The notes beneath the pieces were generated by a model. That model had not been told where the DNA came from and made no database searches. It worked only from the letters and a program-made list of their open reading frames with translations. Made by a program: the position numbers and the translations under genes. Below, piece after piece: positions 1 through 9,902 of a DNA stretch of 64,000 nt. Positions within the stretch are counted from its first letter, which is position 1. The number at the start of each line of letters is the position of its first letter. Source of the DNA: SAR116 cluster bacterium AG-313-A07 (lineage in GTDB: Bacteria > Pseudomonadota > Alphaproteobacteria > Thalassobaculales > Thalassobaculaceae); NCBI GenBank assembly GCA_003284265.1, contig QBVV01000001.1, forward strand, positions 1 to 64,000, given 5' to 3'.

Positions 1-1426
1 AATATGGAAGTGATAATCCTAATCCCATCGTTACAAATATTGATAATATTTCAATAGGCCCTTGGCTTAATGCAAAGCTTAGCGCAGTTCCCACGAAAGG
101 TGCAGAACAGGGAGTAGCCAGAACGGTAGCAAATGCTCCAGTAAAGAAATGGTTAACCTTGGAACTGGTTTTTTCATCCAAGTTGATCAAGCTAGCTGAT
201 CTGGTTTCAAGCCAAATAAGAGATTGTGGAATTTGAAAATGAAACCAACGAAATAAGCTACCTGCGAAGGCAAGTAAAATAAGGCAAATGAAACCTAAAA
301 AAATGGGTTGCTGAAAGTGCATTCCCCAGCCAACACTTACGCCTGCTTGTTTTATGATGATGGCTAATATCGCTATGATCAAAAAAGAAAAAAGTATGCC
401 GTACGCTGAGTAAATAAATCCATTCCTAACGGCCCGTCTGTCTAAACCAGAAGAACGCGTAAATTGGAGAAGTTTTATTGTTAATACAGGAAGAACACAC
501 GGCATGAGGTTTAGAATTAACCCCCCCATTAACGCTGTTAGTAAAATAGTAAGCCAATTGAAAATACTGTAGGATTTGGCAGGTTTAGTGATTAGTTTTC
601 TGCCCGTAGACCTTTGCACTTCTATAGATTTTTTGCCATCGACAACAGTTATTGTAATGGGTATCTCAACAAGACTGGTGTCTATCGGTATATCATTGGA
701 TAAAATAAACGATGCATTTAACCGGTCAGCTGAGATAGCAATCTCCGGTTTTCCGAACCTAAAAGCGTTTCCGGATTCAATAAAAATATCAGGTTTGATG
801 AGAGGTTGTTCCGATTTTACTTTAACCATGATTGAGCTTTTATCAGCCCTGATGCTAAGGATTTTAAATCCTGGCCAAGTTGTTTTCGTTGGCACACGCT
901 TTTTGAAAGAATATATCGATGCCGCGTGATCTGTCTTTACTGGGCTTCCAACTGGGATTGTTAGATTAAGACTTCCGTCCAAAGGAACACAAATATCCTT
1001 ACATGCAAGCGCTGTGATATTTGCTTGCAAAACTAATGGTTCTTTCGCCGTTTTTAAGATGACTGTTATTGGGAATACGACCTTCTTCTCATATCCAAAA
1101 TTTTGCATGCCTTCAAAAATAAATCGTTTGGGCGCTGGCCAAAACCATTTTATCTCAGATAGGTTTTCGCTATTTTCAAAATTAATTTCTGGAGGATATC
1201 CTGCGTCTCCAGGGTTACGCCAATAAATCTTCCAACCATCTTTGAGTTCAAACTCCAAACCAAGTGGCACTTTATTCGAGGTGCCTATGTTACTTACTCC
1301 GCTAATTAAGCGAAAGTTTGCTATGTCTGTAACAGCCCAACCGGAACTTCCAACAACGTTTAACGATGCTTTGGTTGGTATTATAAAAACCATGATGATA
1401 AATATGAGAATGTATTTGTATGACAT
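1..1426 (-). CDS. DsbD/ScsB-like thiol-disulfide transporter, 3' end missing
   Basis: Reading leftwards from ATG 1426, the frame stays open to the window edge, so the protein is at least 475 residues and its C-terminus is not in view. An in-frame TAA lies two codons upstream, which fixes the start at or after this ATG. Residues 1-20 form a hydrophobic signal peptide. A periplasmic region follows with the pair ALACKDICVP, which resembles the Cys pair of the DsbD alpha domain. From about residue 285 there are membrane segments with NLMPCVLPVL and later ATPCSAPFVG, the two Cys-Pro sites typical of the DsbD/CcdA membrane domain. Known family role: carrying electrons from cytoplasmic thioredoxin across the inner membrane to periplasmic proteins. 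The start has no obvious ribosome site. Whether a C-terminal thioredoxin domain follows cannot be seen. Confidence 0.85.
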   Translation of the reverse strand, partial: MSYKYILIFIIMVFIIPTKASLNVVGSSGWAVTDIANFRLISGVSNIGTSNKVPLGLEFELKDGWKIYWRNPGDAGYPPEINFENSENLSEIKWFWPAPKRFIFEGMQNFGYEKKVVFPITVILKTAKEPLVLQANITALACKDICVPLDGSLNLTIPVGSPVKTDHAASIYSFKKRVPTKTTWPGFKILSIRADKSSIMVKVKSEQPLIKPDIFIESGNAFRFGKPEIAISADRLNASFILSNDIPIDTSLVEIPITITVVDGKKSIEVQRSTGRKLITKPAKSYSIFNWLTILLTALMGGLILNLMPCVLPVLTIKLLQFTRSSGLDRRAVRNGFIYSAYGILFSFLIIAILAIIIKQAGVSVGWGMHFQQPIFLGFICLILLAFAGSLFRWFHFQIPQSLIWLETRSASLINLDEKTSSKVNHFFTGAFATVLATPCSAPFVGTALSFALSQGPIEILSIFVTMGLGLSLPY

Positions 1427-1602
1427 GATTTAAAATTTTTTCATCTGAACTAGATAGAATGCTATAAACTTGAATTCATTCGTTTTCATTTAAACTATAA
1501 AAGTACTTAGTAGATAAGGAAAATGCGCTTAATGTATGTGCCAATACTCTAGACTAGTAACGAACTATGGGACTACCTCTTTAAGTGGAGACAACGTTTA
1601 AT

Positions 1603-2169
1603 ATGGAAAGTCCATTTCTCTCAGGAAAACTAATTGTAGCAATGCCTACCATGAGCGATCCTCGTTTCAAACGATCTGTTATTTATGTTTGCGCTCACAA
1701 TGAAGATGGGGCTATCGGTATCATAATCAATAAAATAATAGAATCCCTTTCTTTTTCCAAAATTATAAGACAGCTCAAGCTAAAAAAAAATAAGGTCAAA
1801 AAGTGTTACACAGAAAAAATCTATTTTGGAGGTCCGGTGGAGACGGAACGAGGTTTCATATTGCATAGTGCTGACTATTTCTCGGAAAATAGTACTTCTA
1901 TAAATACTGAAATAAGTATGACGGCTTCTACAGAAATACTACAAGCGCTTATTGATGGAAATGGCCCCAATAAGAGTATTGTTGCGTTGGGATATGCCGG
2001 TTGGGGCCCCGGTCAGTTAGATACAGAAATCCGATCTAATGCCTGGCTTAGCGTTCAATCAGATCCAGAACTCATATTTTCGGATAAGACGGCTGATAAA
2101 TGGGATATGGCTCTAGAAAAGATAGGCGTGAACCCAGCGCTTTTATCCACTGAAGCTGGGAGAGCTTAA
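1603..2169 (+). CDS. yqgE: YqgE/AlgH family protein (UPF0301)
   Basis: The 188-residue protein matches the YqgE family length (about 187 in E. coli). It has the family N-terminal block LIVAMPTMSDPRF, then SVIYVCAHNEDGAIGIIINK, a mid-protein FGGPVETERGF and the late motif ALGYAGWGPGQL. The biochemical role of the family is not settled; AlgH was linked to alginate regulation in Pseudomonas. A GTG at 1585 is also in frame. I prefer ATG 1603 because it gives the usual N-terminus and because GGAG lies 12 bases upstream. The gene diverges from the dsbD-like gene and converges with maeB. Confidence 0.9.
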   Translation: MESPFLSGKLIVAMPTMSDPRFKRSVIYVCAHNEDGAIGIIINKIIESLSFSKIIRQLKLKKNKVKKCYTEKIYFGGPVETERGFILHSADYFSENSTSINTEISMTASTEILQALIDGNGPNKSIVALGYAGWGPGQLDTEIRSNAWLSVQSDPELIFSDKTADKWDMALEKIGVNPALLSTEAGRA

Positions 2170-2203
2170 AAACTACCACCACCTATATTAGATGCATACA
2201 TTT

Positions 2204-4468
2204 TCAGATATCTATGGACGCATCGTAGGCTGCTATTGCTGCCGCTTGTACCAAATCGTTTACAGTTGCATTCATCTGGACGATTTGTACCGGTTTCTCC
2301 AAACCTAGAAGCATCGGACCTATTATGGTCCCCCCGCCTACCGCCTGAAGAAGTTTATAACTTATATTTGCCGCATGGAGCCCAGGCATAATCAAAATAT
2401 TAGCGGGTCCAGAAAGTCGGCAGAATGGATAATTAGCCCGCAGAGACATGTCTAGGGCGACGTCGACATTCATCTCCCCGTCATATTCAAAGTCGACTTT
2501 ACGCTCATCAAGAATTTTTACCGCTGCTCGAACTCTCTCCATATGTTCTCTGTGGGGATAGCCAAAATTTGAAAATGATAGTAGCGCTACTCTTGGTTCA
2601 TAACCAAAGGATTTCGCTTTTTCAGCCGTTTGAATTGCAATATCTGCCATTGCTACTGCATCTGGTTCTTCATTTATATTTGTATCGGCGATGAATAGTG
2701 CAGTACTTCGTGTGACAACTAAACTGCAAGTCATCAGCCGGTGTCCAGGTTTTGGGTCGAGCACCCTCGTGATGTATTCGTGATTGACCCCAAAACTTCT
2801 GGTTAGACCGGTCACCATGGCGTCTGCATGCCCATGCGCTACCATGGATGCGCCAAAAACATTCCGGTCTTGGTTAACCATACGGAGGACGTCGCGATAT
2901 AAATGGCCATTTCGTTGCAGTCGCTTGTAAAGGCTTTTACTGTATTCTTCATTATGGTCTGATAATCTAGCGTTATGGATCTCAAGGCTATCCAAACCAG
3001 AAAGCCCTAATTTTTCCAAACTCTTTTTTACAGTATCCTCTCTTCCGATCAAAATAGGTTGCCCATACCCGCTGGCTTGAAATGATATTGCAGCTCTTAT
3101 TACTCGTTCTTCTTCCCCTTCCGCAAAAACCACACGTTTAGGCGCCCTTTTGACGCGTGAATAAATTCCACTTAAACTATTTGCTGTAGGGTTAAGACGA
3201 GCTTTGAGTTCTTGCTCGTATATCTCAAAATTTTCTATGGGCTTTCGAGCTACACCTGTTGCCATGGCTGCTTTGGCTACGTCTGATGAAACTCTCACAA
3301 TCAATCTTGGATCAAATGGTGCTGGAATAATGTACTCCTTCCCAAATTGTAATGGTTTTCCATATGCAGCATTAACCTCGTCTGGCACATCTTCACGTGC
3401 TAAATATGCGATGGCATTCGCTGCAGCGATCTTCATAGAATCGTTTATTTCTGAGGCTTGGACATCTAAGGCTCCTCTGAAAATATACGGAAATCCTAGC
3501 ACGTTATTTACCTGATTGGGGTAGTCTGAACGGCCTGTGGCCATAATTGCATCAGATCTGATGTCTGCTACTTCTTCGGGTGTGATTTCGGGGTCGGGAT
3601 TGGCCATTGCAAATATAATCGGTTTCTCCGACATGGATTTGATGATTGTTTCAGAAAATGCACCCTTAACCGAAAGCCCCATCAAAACGTCTGCTCCCTC
3701 AGTAGCTTCCTCTAGCGTGCGCTTATCGGTAACTGCCGCGTGGGCTGATTTCCATTGGTTCATTCCCGCCTCACGGCCTTTATAAACCACTCCCTGAGAG
3801 TCACATATAATGATATTTTCTTGGGGCATCCCCATAGCTTTGAATAGTTCAACGCCGGCAATGGATGCCGCGCCTGCTCCGTTTACGACTAAACGCGTTT
3901 TCTCAATCGATCTATCGGTCAGATAAAGCGCGTTAATTAGGCCAGCGCATGAAATGATAGCGGTACCATGCTGATCATCATGAAAAACAGGTATATCTAA
4001 AATCTCCTTAAGTCTTTGTTCTATAATAAAACATTCAGGAGCTTTGATGTCTTCAAGGTTTATACCACCAAAGCCTTTACCCAAAAATTTTACACAATTA
4101 ATAAACTCATCTACATCCTCAGTGCTTACCTCGAGATCAATTCCATCAATATCTGCAAATTTTTTAAATAAGACCGCTTTTCCCTCCATTACAGGTTTAG
4201 AGGCTAAAGCTCCGATATTACCAAGCCCAAGTACGGCGGTTCCATTTGAAATCACGGCAACGATATTACCTTTAGAAGTATAGTCGTAAGCTCGGGCGGG
4301 TTCCTGTTCTATTTCAAGGCAGGGTACGGCCACTCCAGGAGAATAGGCTAAAGAGAGATCTCTCTGTGTTGTTAGATCTTTAGTTGGGGCGATTTCAATC
4401 TTCCCAGGTTTACCAGTAGAGTGGAAATCTAGTGCCTCTTGATCACTTATTTTTCTGGGTCCATCCAT
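2204..4468 (-). CDS. maeB: NADP-dependent malic enzyme with phosphotransacetylase-like domain
   Basis: A 754-residue protein, close to the 759 of E. coli MaeB. Residues 1 to about 430 are the malic enzyme part: LAYSPGVAVPCLEI near the start, the acidic metal region, and the dinucleotide site VVNGAGAASIAGVELF. From about residue 435 (RVVFAEGEEERVIRAA) to the end lies a phosphotransacetylase-like domain, which in MaeB proteins is regulatory and binds acetyl-CoA rather than acting as a transacetylase. Reaction: oxidative decarboxylation of malate to pyruvate with NADPH formation, in the cytoplasm. The ATG start is preceded by a weak GGGGATG. The gene stands alone, divergent from mutS. Confidence 0.96.
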   Translation of the reverse strand: MDGPRKISDQEALDFHSTGKPGKIEIAPTKDLTTQRDLSLAYSPGVAVPCLEIEQEPARAYDYTSKGNIVAVISNGTAVLGLGNIGALASKPVMEGKAVLFKKFADIDGIDLEVSTEDVDEFINCVKFLGKGFGGINLEDIKAPECFIIEQRLKEILDIPVFHDDQHGTAIISCAGLINALYLTDRSIEKTRLVVNGAGAASIAGVELFKAMGMPQENIIICDSQGVVYKGREAGMNQWKSAHAAVTDKRTLEEATEGADVLMGLSVKGAFSETIIKSMSEKPIIFAMANPDPEITPEEVADIRSDAIMATGRSDYPNQVNNVLGFPYIFRGALDVQASEINDSMKIAAANAIAYLAREDVPDEVNAAYGKPLQFGKEYIIPAPFDPRLIVRVSSDVAKAAMATGVARKPIENFEIYEQELKARLNPTANSLSGIYSRVKRAPKRVVFAEGEEERVIRAAISFQASGYGQPILIGREDTVKKSLEKLGLSGLDSLEIHNARLSDHNEEYSKSLYKRLQRNGHLYRDVLRMVNQDRNVFGASMVAHGHADAMVTGLTRSFGVNHEYITRVLDPKPGHRLMTCSLVVTRSTALFIADTNINEEPDAVAMADIAIQTAEKAKSFGYEPRVALLSFSNFGYPHREHMERVRAAVKILDERKVDFEYDGEMNVDVALDMSLRANYPFCRLSGPANILIMPGLHAANISYKLLQAVGGGTIIGPMLLGLEKPVQIVQMNATVNDLVQAAAIAAYDASIDI

Positions 4469-4706
4469 ATTCTTTTCATCCCCTATTTCATAAGCGTGGC
4501 TTTTTATTTCACTTCACAGACGCTAAGCTTAACCAAACTTACTTAAAAGGGAAAGCCACTGATTGAACTTGCAGCATTTAGTTGATAAAAAAAGGGGTCT
4601 TGTTTTTAGAATTATTGGTAGCTAAGAATATTATTGTGTTTCTTAGTTCGATATTTGTGCGTTTCTATTAGAAGAACGCAGATAGGGCCTTTTAAAAGAA
4701 AGTTGA

Positions 4707-7424
4707 ATGAATATTCCTGAAAAGCCTCACGTCCCAGTTAATTTTGATTTCAGAAACCAAACCTTGGCCGATAAAGTAGAGGGCGCAACCCCGATGCTTT
4801 CTCAGTATTTTGAGATAAAGCAACAGCATCCAGATTCTTTACTTTTCTTTCGAATGGGCGATTTTTATGAATTGTTTTTTGATGACGCCGTAGAAGCTGC
4901 CAGAGCCTTGGATATAACTCTGACGCGGCGTGGTAAGCATCAGGATCAAGACATCCCAATGTGCGGTGTACCTTTTCATGCTGCTGATGTTTATTTAGGT
5001 AGGTTGATCAAAAAGGGCTTCAGAGTTGCTATTTGTGAGCAAATTGAAGACCCCGTTGAAGCGCGCAAAAGAGGCAGTAAGTCTGTTGTAAAAAGGGCTG
5101 TTGCCAGAGTTATTACTCCCGGAACTATAACAGAAGAGTTTTTATTGGACGGTCGTAGCAATAACTACCTCGCCTGCGTCACAGTAATACGTGAAAGGCT
5201 CTCTATTGCCTGGGTAGATATATCGACGGGAGATCTCCAAACACAAAACCTGGAACCAGATCAACTTGGAACAGTACTTGCTAGAATTTCACCCACCGAA
5301 ATATTAGTTTCAGAAAAACTCACAGGTGAGGAAGAAGGTTCTGAAATTATAAGTCCACAGTTAAACGATTGGCGATCTAATTTAACGATACTGCCTCATA
5401 GCCGCTTTGATAGTGCGAACGGGATAAAAAGACTAGAGAAACTCTATAACGTTGCTACCTTGGATGCATTTGGCTCTTTTACAAGATCAGAATTATCCGC
5501 TTGCGGAGCTCTGGTTGATTATCTTGAAATTACTCAGCAGGGTAATCTTCCTCGTTTAAATAGGCCTGTACGATGGAGATCGGATAGGATGTTAGAAATA
5601 GACGTGGCGACCCGCACTAACCTCGAATTATTAAAGAAATTATCGGGACAGAAAAAGGGTAGTTTACTTGACTGCATAGACAAAACCCAGACAGGGTCTG
5701 GAGCTAGGTTGTTAGCTGCCCGTTTGTCAGCGCCCTCAAAAGAGGTTGATATTATTAATGGTCGTTTAGACGCTGTGAATTATTTTTTTGAGTCTGATCA
5801 ATTGCGCGGGCAAGTACGTGAAATACTTAGAGCAACCCCAGATTTAGAGCGGGCCTTATCCAGGCTTGCTGTAGATAGAGGAGGACCAAGAGATCTACGA
5901 GCAGTATGTGATGGTCTTAAGGCGTCAGCCTCATTGGGAAAGTTAATTAAAAATTGGGAAACTGAACTATCGTATCTACCACTGCGTATTGAAAGTAATA
6001 TAGAGCAATTAGGCTGTTACACGGATCTAGTAGATTTGTTAAATAAAGCTTTAGCAGAAAACCTCCCCATGTTTGCACGTGATGGTGGTTTTATCGAGGT
6101 TGGTTATCATGCAGAATTGGACAGGTTAAAAGCATTAAAAGATGAGCGTCGTCAGCTGATTGCAGAACTGCAAAAAAAATATGCTGACGATTCAGGCATT
6201 AATTCAATTAAGATCAAACACAATAATGTTCTAGGTTATTTTGTAGAAGTGACCTCATTACATGCACCAAAATTAAATAGTCAGGAATCGTTTATTCATC
6301 GTCAAACGATGACCAATGCCACAAGGTTTACTACCATTGAATTAAAGGAACTAGAACGTGATTTGAGCCAGGCCGCTGATCGAGCGTTGGCCATAGAACA
6401 GGAATGTTTTTTCGAACTACGACATGCGGTTTTAGACTTGATAGATCAAATTTCTCGAACGGCAGTTGGCATCTCTGAGATCGATCTCAGCAGTAGCCTA
6501 GCAGAACTGGCTATTGAAAAAAATTACGTGCGGCCTCTAATCAATGAGAGCTTAAACTTTAATATCTTAGATGGTAGACATCCTGTAGTCGAGGCGGAAA
6601 TTGGTGACGGTGGGGCATTTGTTTCTAATAACTGTGACCTTAGTTCTCAGCAAAAACTATGGTTAATAACTGGGCCTAATATGGCTGGAAAAAGTACCTT
6701 CCTACGACAGAATGCATTGATCACAATACTTGCACATATGGGGTCCTATGTACCTGCCACATTCGCTGAAATAGGGGTTGTTGACCGGCTTTTTAGCCGA
6801 GTGGGGGCAGCGGACGATCTGGCTCGGGGCAGATCCACCTTTATGGTAGAAATGGTTGAAACGGCTGTTATCCTTAATTTAGCAACAGAGCGATCTCTAG
6901 TTATTTTAGATGAAATTGGAAGAGGCACGGCGACGTTTGATGGTCTTTCAATAGCATGGGCTGCAATTGAACACCTTCATGAAAATAGTCGCTGCAGGAC
7001 GTTATTCGCCACTCACTATCACGAATTAACGGCGCTAGCATCCACGCTGACATCTCTATCTTGTAATACTATGAAAATTAAAGAATGGAAGGATGATATA
7101 ATATTTCTCCATGAAGTTTCAAAGGGGACGGCTGATCGTTCCTATGGAATACACGTTGCTAAACTCGCTGGGTTGCCCCTCAGCGTCATTACGAGGGCAA
7201 AAATAGTACTAGAAAATCTTGAAAAAGGAGAAAAAAACAAAGTTATAGAAAACCTAAATGAGGAATTACCTCTTTTTCAGAGTATTGAGAATGAATCCCA
7301 TAACCTTCAGGCCGCAGCAGATAGTAAGTTGCAATCTCTTTTGGCTAATATCAATGTGGATGATTTAACTCCGAGACAGGCGATAGAGTTTATCTATGAT
7401 CTCAAAAAACTCTCAGAGAACTGA
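4707..7424 (+). CDS. mutS: DNA mismatch repair protein MutS
   Basis: A 905-residue protein with the full MutS plan. The mismatch-reading Phe-X-Glu is at residues 53-55 (GDFYELF). The core and clamp domains follow. The C-terminal ATPase has Walker A GPNMAGKST at about 656, Walker B LVILDEIGRGT, and the switch motif THYHEL. The C-terminal end TPRQAIEFIYDLKKL is the usual short tail motif. It recognises mispaired bases and starts strand-directed repair with MutL, which is not in this window. All catalytic motifs look intact. The divergent intergenic region to maeB (238 bases) must hold both promoters; only weak matches to a consensus were seen around 4600-4629. Confidence 0.98.
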   Translation: MNIPEKPHVPVNFDFRNQTLADKVEGATPMLSQYFEIKQQHPDSLLFFRMGDFYELFFDDAVEAARALDITLTRRGKHQDQDIPMCGVPFHAADVYLGRLIKKGFRVAICEQIEDPVEARKRGSKSVVKRAVARVITPGTITEEFLLDGRSNNYLACVTVIRERLSIAWVDISTGDLQTQNLEPDQLGTVLARISPTEILVSEKLTGEEEGSEIISPQLNDWRSNLTILPHSRFDSANGIKRLEKLYNVATLDAFGSFTRSELSACGALVDYLEITQQGNLPRLNRPVRWRSDRMLEIDVATRTNLELLKKLSGQKKGSLLDCIDKTQTGSGARLLAARLSAPSKEVDIINGRLDAVNYFFESDQLRGQVREILRATPDLERALSRLAVDRGGPRDLRAVCDGLKASASLGKLIKNWETELSYLPLRIESNIEQLGCYTDLVDLLNKALAENLPMFARDGGFIEVGYHAELDRLKALKDERRQLIAELQKKYADDSGINSIKIKHNNVLGYFVEVTSLHAPKLNSQESFIHRQTMTNATRFTTIELKELERDLSQAADRALAIEQECFFELRHAVLDLIDQISRTAVGISEIDLSSSLAELAIEKNYVRPLINESLNFNILDGRHPVVEAEIGDGGAFVSNNCDLSSQQKLWLITGPNMAGKSTFLRQNALITILAHMGSYVPATFAEIGVVDRLFSRVGAADDLARGRSTFMVEMVETAVILNLATERSLVILDEIGRGTATFDGLSIAWAAIEHLHENSRCRTLFATHYHELTALASTLTSLSCNTMKIKEWKDDIIFLHEVSKGTADRSYGIHVAKLAGLPLSVITRAKIVLENLEKGEKNKVIENLNEELPLFQSIENESHNLQAAADSKLQSLLANINVDDLTPRQAIEFIYDLKKLSEN

Positions 7425-7429
7425 TGTTT

Positions 7430-7699
7430 TTAATGAACTATTTCGACATTCCAAATTATGGACCCTAAAACGTCGCCTTTAACGTATATATCCTTGTTTA
7501 TGTAGGGTTTAAACACAGGTTCACAAATTAACGCTAGTGTCTCTACTGGACCGGGTTCATCCATGTTGCTCGTTATCAGCATATATTCCTCGCCATCATC
7601 AGCGACTATATGAATAGGACCACTTGTTGGAATCATGCCATCGAAAGTAGGCAAACGCATGACCCGCCCATAAATAATTGTTGATTTGTTCATTGCCAT
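7430..7699 (-). CDS. small conserved-looking protein, possible OB fold
   Basis: An 89-residue protein of unknown function. It has a strong ribosome site (AAGGGAGAA) directly before ATG 7699, which argues that it is translated. The sequence alternates short beta-prone stretches (IIYGRVMRLP, GPIHIVADDGEEYMLI, KDIYVKGDVLGSIIWNVEIV) with turns, reminiscent of a small OB-fold. That is inference from pattern only. No signal peptide, membrane segment or catalytic motif is seen. It lies convergent to mutS with 5 bases between the stops and 40 bases upstream of the SCO1 gene's stop, so it may be the last gene of a cobC-SCO1 strand. Confidence 0.7.
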   Translation of the reverse strand: MAMNKSTIIYGRVMRLPTFDGMIPTSGPIHIVADDGEEYMLITSNMDEPGPVETLALICEPVFKPYINKDIYVKGDVLGSIIWNVEIVH

Positions 7700-7739
7700 T
7701 TCTCCCTTTGAATTTAATTGCAGTCATGATCGATAAATA

Positions 7740-8339
7740 TTACTGAAATGTGCGATTGAAGAAGGCAGCTATTTGCTCAGGTGTAATTTCTGGGCCAAAA
7801 TGATTTATGTATTCTCCCTTTGGTGACATTACGTACATTATGGAGGAATGATCCATCAGATAATTCTCGGTCTCAGTTGGATCCGATTTCTTGTAGTATA
7901 CTCTGTATAATTTTGCGACATGTTTAATTTGATCTAGTGTGCCTGTAAGATTACTAAATGAAGAATGAAAGTGGTTATGGTATTCTGCCATTATTTCAAC
8001 ATTGTCCCGTTTGGGGTCTACTGTGATAAAAATTGGTTTTATCCGTTGCGCTTTGTTTCCCAAAAGGTCAAGGGCCTGGCTGATGATAGCCATTCCTGTT
8101 GGGCATATATCAGGACAAAAAGTATAACCGAAATATATAATTTTAAATTTATCTGAAAAACTTTTATCGGTAACTTGCGCTCCATTATGATCTAGTAAAC
8201 TGTATGGGCCACCGACCAAAGCAGATTTATTTAAGTAGTTATTTTTGGATTGTTCATAAACCCACAGCCCGGTGCCTATAGAGAGAACTAATAATATTAA
8301 TAAAGAACTGAGTAAGGTTAAAAAAAACTTTTTGGACAT
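7740..8339 (-). CDS. SCO1/SenC family copper chaperone
   Basis: A 199-residue thioredoxin-fold protein with an N-terminal membrane anchor (residues 4-25, LTLLSSLLILLVLSIGTG). The copper site of the SCO family is complete: Cys75 and Cys79 in FCPDICPTG, and His164 in MDHSSIMYV. Known role: delivering copper to, or reducing, the CuA centre of cytochrome oxidase on the periplasmic side. No oxidase subunit is encoded in this window. It sits on the same strand as cobC with 31 bases between them and could be cotranscribed. Confidence 0.93.
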   Translation of the reverse strand: MSKKFFLTLLSSLLILLVLSIGTGLWVYEQSKNNYLNKSALVGGPYSLLDHNGAQVTDKSFSDKFKIIYFGYTFCPDICPTGMAIISQALDLLGNKAQRIKPIFITVDPKRDNVEIMAEYHNHFHSSFSNLTGTLDQIKHVAKLYRVYYKKSDPTETENYLMDHSSIMYVMSPKGEYINHFGPEITPEQIAAFFNRTFQ

Positions 8340-8370
8340 AAGTTATGCAATCTCGTATTTATGAAAAAAA

Positions 8371-8991
8371 CTATACCGAAGGGAGGTTTGTTCCACGTAC
8401 ACGCCATCCTCCATGGAACCCATTTTCTGGATGTATATAGTCAATGACGGTTGTCGACAGATTATCTATAGAGAAAGATATTGCCTGATCGCCGTTTAAA
8501 CCCAAAGCAAGCGCTAAAGCCGCGCGGATAGACCCTCCATGTGCAACACAGACAATATCTTTGCCCTTAAACTTCAATGTAAGTTCCCTCACGCAAGTCT
8601 GAACCCTTTCTATAACTTCTAAAAAGCTCTCTCCATTTGGTGGTTTTTCACTGACCGGCGCTAACCAAAATTGATTGTAAGTGTCACCAAATAATTTTTG
8701 GGCTTCATCGTAGGTTTTACCGACCCAGTCTCCAAAGTCCTGCTCGCCTAATCTTTCGTCTATGATGGGTTTTTGGATTTTGAGACCTGAATTTTCTATA
8801 GATTCTAGGGTCTGGTGTGTACGCAGGAGATGGCTAGTAACTGAAACAGCATTAATTGGTAGCCGTTGAGCTAGTATCTCAAACGATCCGAAATCTGAGA
8901 TATTAGCGGACGGATTGGACGCCCCATAAATTCGACCTTCTGGATTATCAACAGGTGCGTGCCTCACAAAATACCATCGGGTCTCTAACAT
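8371..8991 (-). CDS. cobC: histidine phosphatase, probable alpha-ribazole phosphatase
   Basis: A 206-residue histidine-phosphatase superfamily protein. The phosphorylated His is at position 11 in FVRHAPVD, Arg and Glu motifs follow, and the second His is in CVAHGGSIRAALALALG. RHxP in place of the common RHGE, together with the GRIYG segment that follows, resembles CobC. Its place 20 bases downstream of cobS and close to cobT supports alpha-ribazole-5'-phosphate phosphatase, the last step of nucleotide loop assembly in cobalamin synthesis. Specificity of this superfamily is hard to read from sequence, so the function rests partly on context. The start has a good ribosome site, AGGGAAGG. Confidence 0.8.
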   Translation of the reverse strand: MLETRWYFVRHAPVDNPEGRIYGASNPSANISDFGSFEILAQRLPINAVSVTSHLLRTHQTLESIENSGLKIQKPIIDERLGEQDFGDWVGKTYDEAQKLFGDTYNQFWLAPVSEKPPNGESFLEVIERVQTCVRELTLKFKGKDIVCVAHGGSIRAALALALGLNGDQAISFSIDNLSTTVIDYIHPENGFHGGWRVRGTNLPSV

Positions 8992-9011
8992 TTCAATTGC
9001 CTTCCCTAGAC

Positions 9012-9830
9012 CTACATTTCAGATGTAGCTAGATAAATAAGAATAGCGGTTTCAGAAAGTATCTGTGTAGTACCAAGTATGTCACCCGTATAACCATTTA
9101 TCTGTTTTTTTGATAAGAAACCAATGACAACCGTTGTTACAATAGAAAGGAATATCGCTGCGAGTACTTTAGTTAAGGGTAATAGAAATATGCAAAATAA
9201 GATAGATATGAGGAAACACATTCCGGCCCCATTCGCTTTTGGTTTTCCTGCGAAACTTGCTAAACCGGTTTCAGAGGCCTTTTCAATAAAGAAAGCAATA
9301 CCCACGATAGTTGATCTTGAGAGAGCACCAGATACGATAAGTGCTATAATACATGTGAAAAACTGATCTTTGTTTATCAATTCAGTTAGGGCAAAAGCCT
9401 TTACTGAAATAGCAATTATAAGTGCAAGGGTTCCATATACACCTATCTGACTATCACGCATTATGTTGATTTTATCTTGAGGATTTTTATTGCTGCCAAA
9501 TCCATCTGCCGTATCTGCTAAACCATCTTCGTGTAATCCACCAGTTAATAGGATGATAGCGCCGATAGTTATCAAAGATATTATGATTGGTGGTATATTA
9601 AAATAGGATAATAACAAAGCAACTATCCCCCCCCAAAACCCAACAAGGGCTCCGATTAATGGGAAACTCCAGGCTGCATCCATCAAATTCCGCTCGAATA
9701 CTAAATCTTTTGAAATTGGGATTCGCGTTAGAAAACTGAGTGATAAAAGAATGTCTTTAAAAAATATTTGCGGTTTTAATTTTGCAAGAATCGTATTCAT
9801 TAAAAGCATCCGTAGTTTCATCCCACTCAC
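9012..9830 (-). CDS. cobS: adenosylcobinamide-GDP ribazoletransferase
   Basis: A polytopic membrane protein of up to 272 residues. The CobS signature GGLHEDGLADTADGFG lies after the third hydrophobic segment, followed by RDSQIGVYG. It joins alpha-ribazole (or its phosphate) to adenosylcobinamide-GDP. The start is uncertain: GTG 9830 opens the frame, but ATG 9821 and ATG 9800 are also in frame, and the usual N-terminus (LLSLSFLTRIPI) begins further in. Paired with cobC on this strand and divergent from cobT, with 72 bases between. That gap is too short for a cobalamin riboswitch plus promoter, and none is seen. Confidence 0.94.
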   Translation of the reverse strand: MSGMKLRMLLMNTILAKLKPQIFFKDILLSLSFLTRIPISKDLVFERNLMDAAWSFPLIGALVGFWGGIVALLLSYFNIPPIIISLITIGAIILLTGGLHEDGLADTADGFGSNKNPQDKINIMRDSQIGVYGTLALIIAISVKAFALTELINKDQFFTCIIALIVSGALSRSTIVGIAFFIEKASETGLASFAGKPKANGAGMCFLISILFCIFLLPLTKVLAAIFLSIVTTVVIGFLSKKQINGYTGDILGTTQILSETAILIYLATSEM

Positions 9831-9902
9831 TTAAAAGGTATAGACTTCAAGATATATTTAAAGAGTATCTTCTCCATTCAGTAATAAAGGTGAAAGTAAA
9901 AA

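Noticed and set aside
576-1433. Three plus-strand ORFs in the first 1.4 kb
   Set aside because: They are shadows of the dsbD-like gene on the minus strand, which has signal peptide and membrane motifs.
9831-9902. Cobalamin riboswitch for cobS/cobT
   Set aside because: The 72-base divergent gap is too short and shows no B12-box-like sequence.
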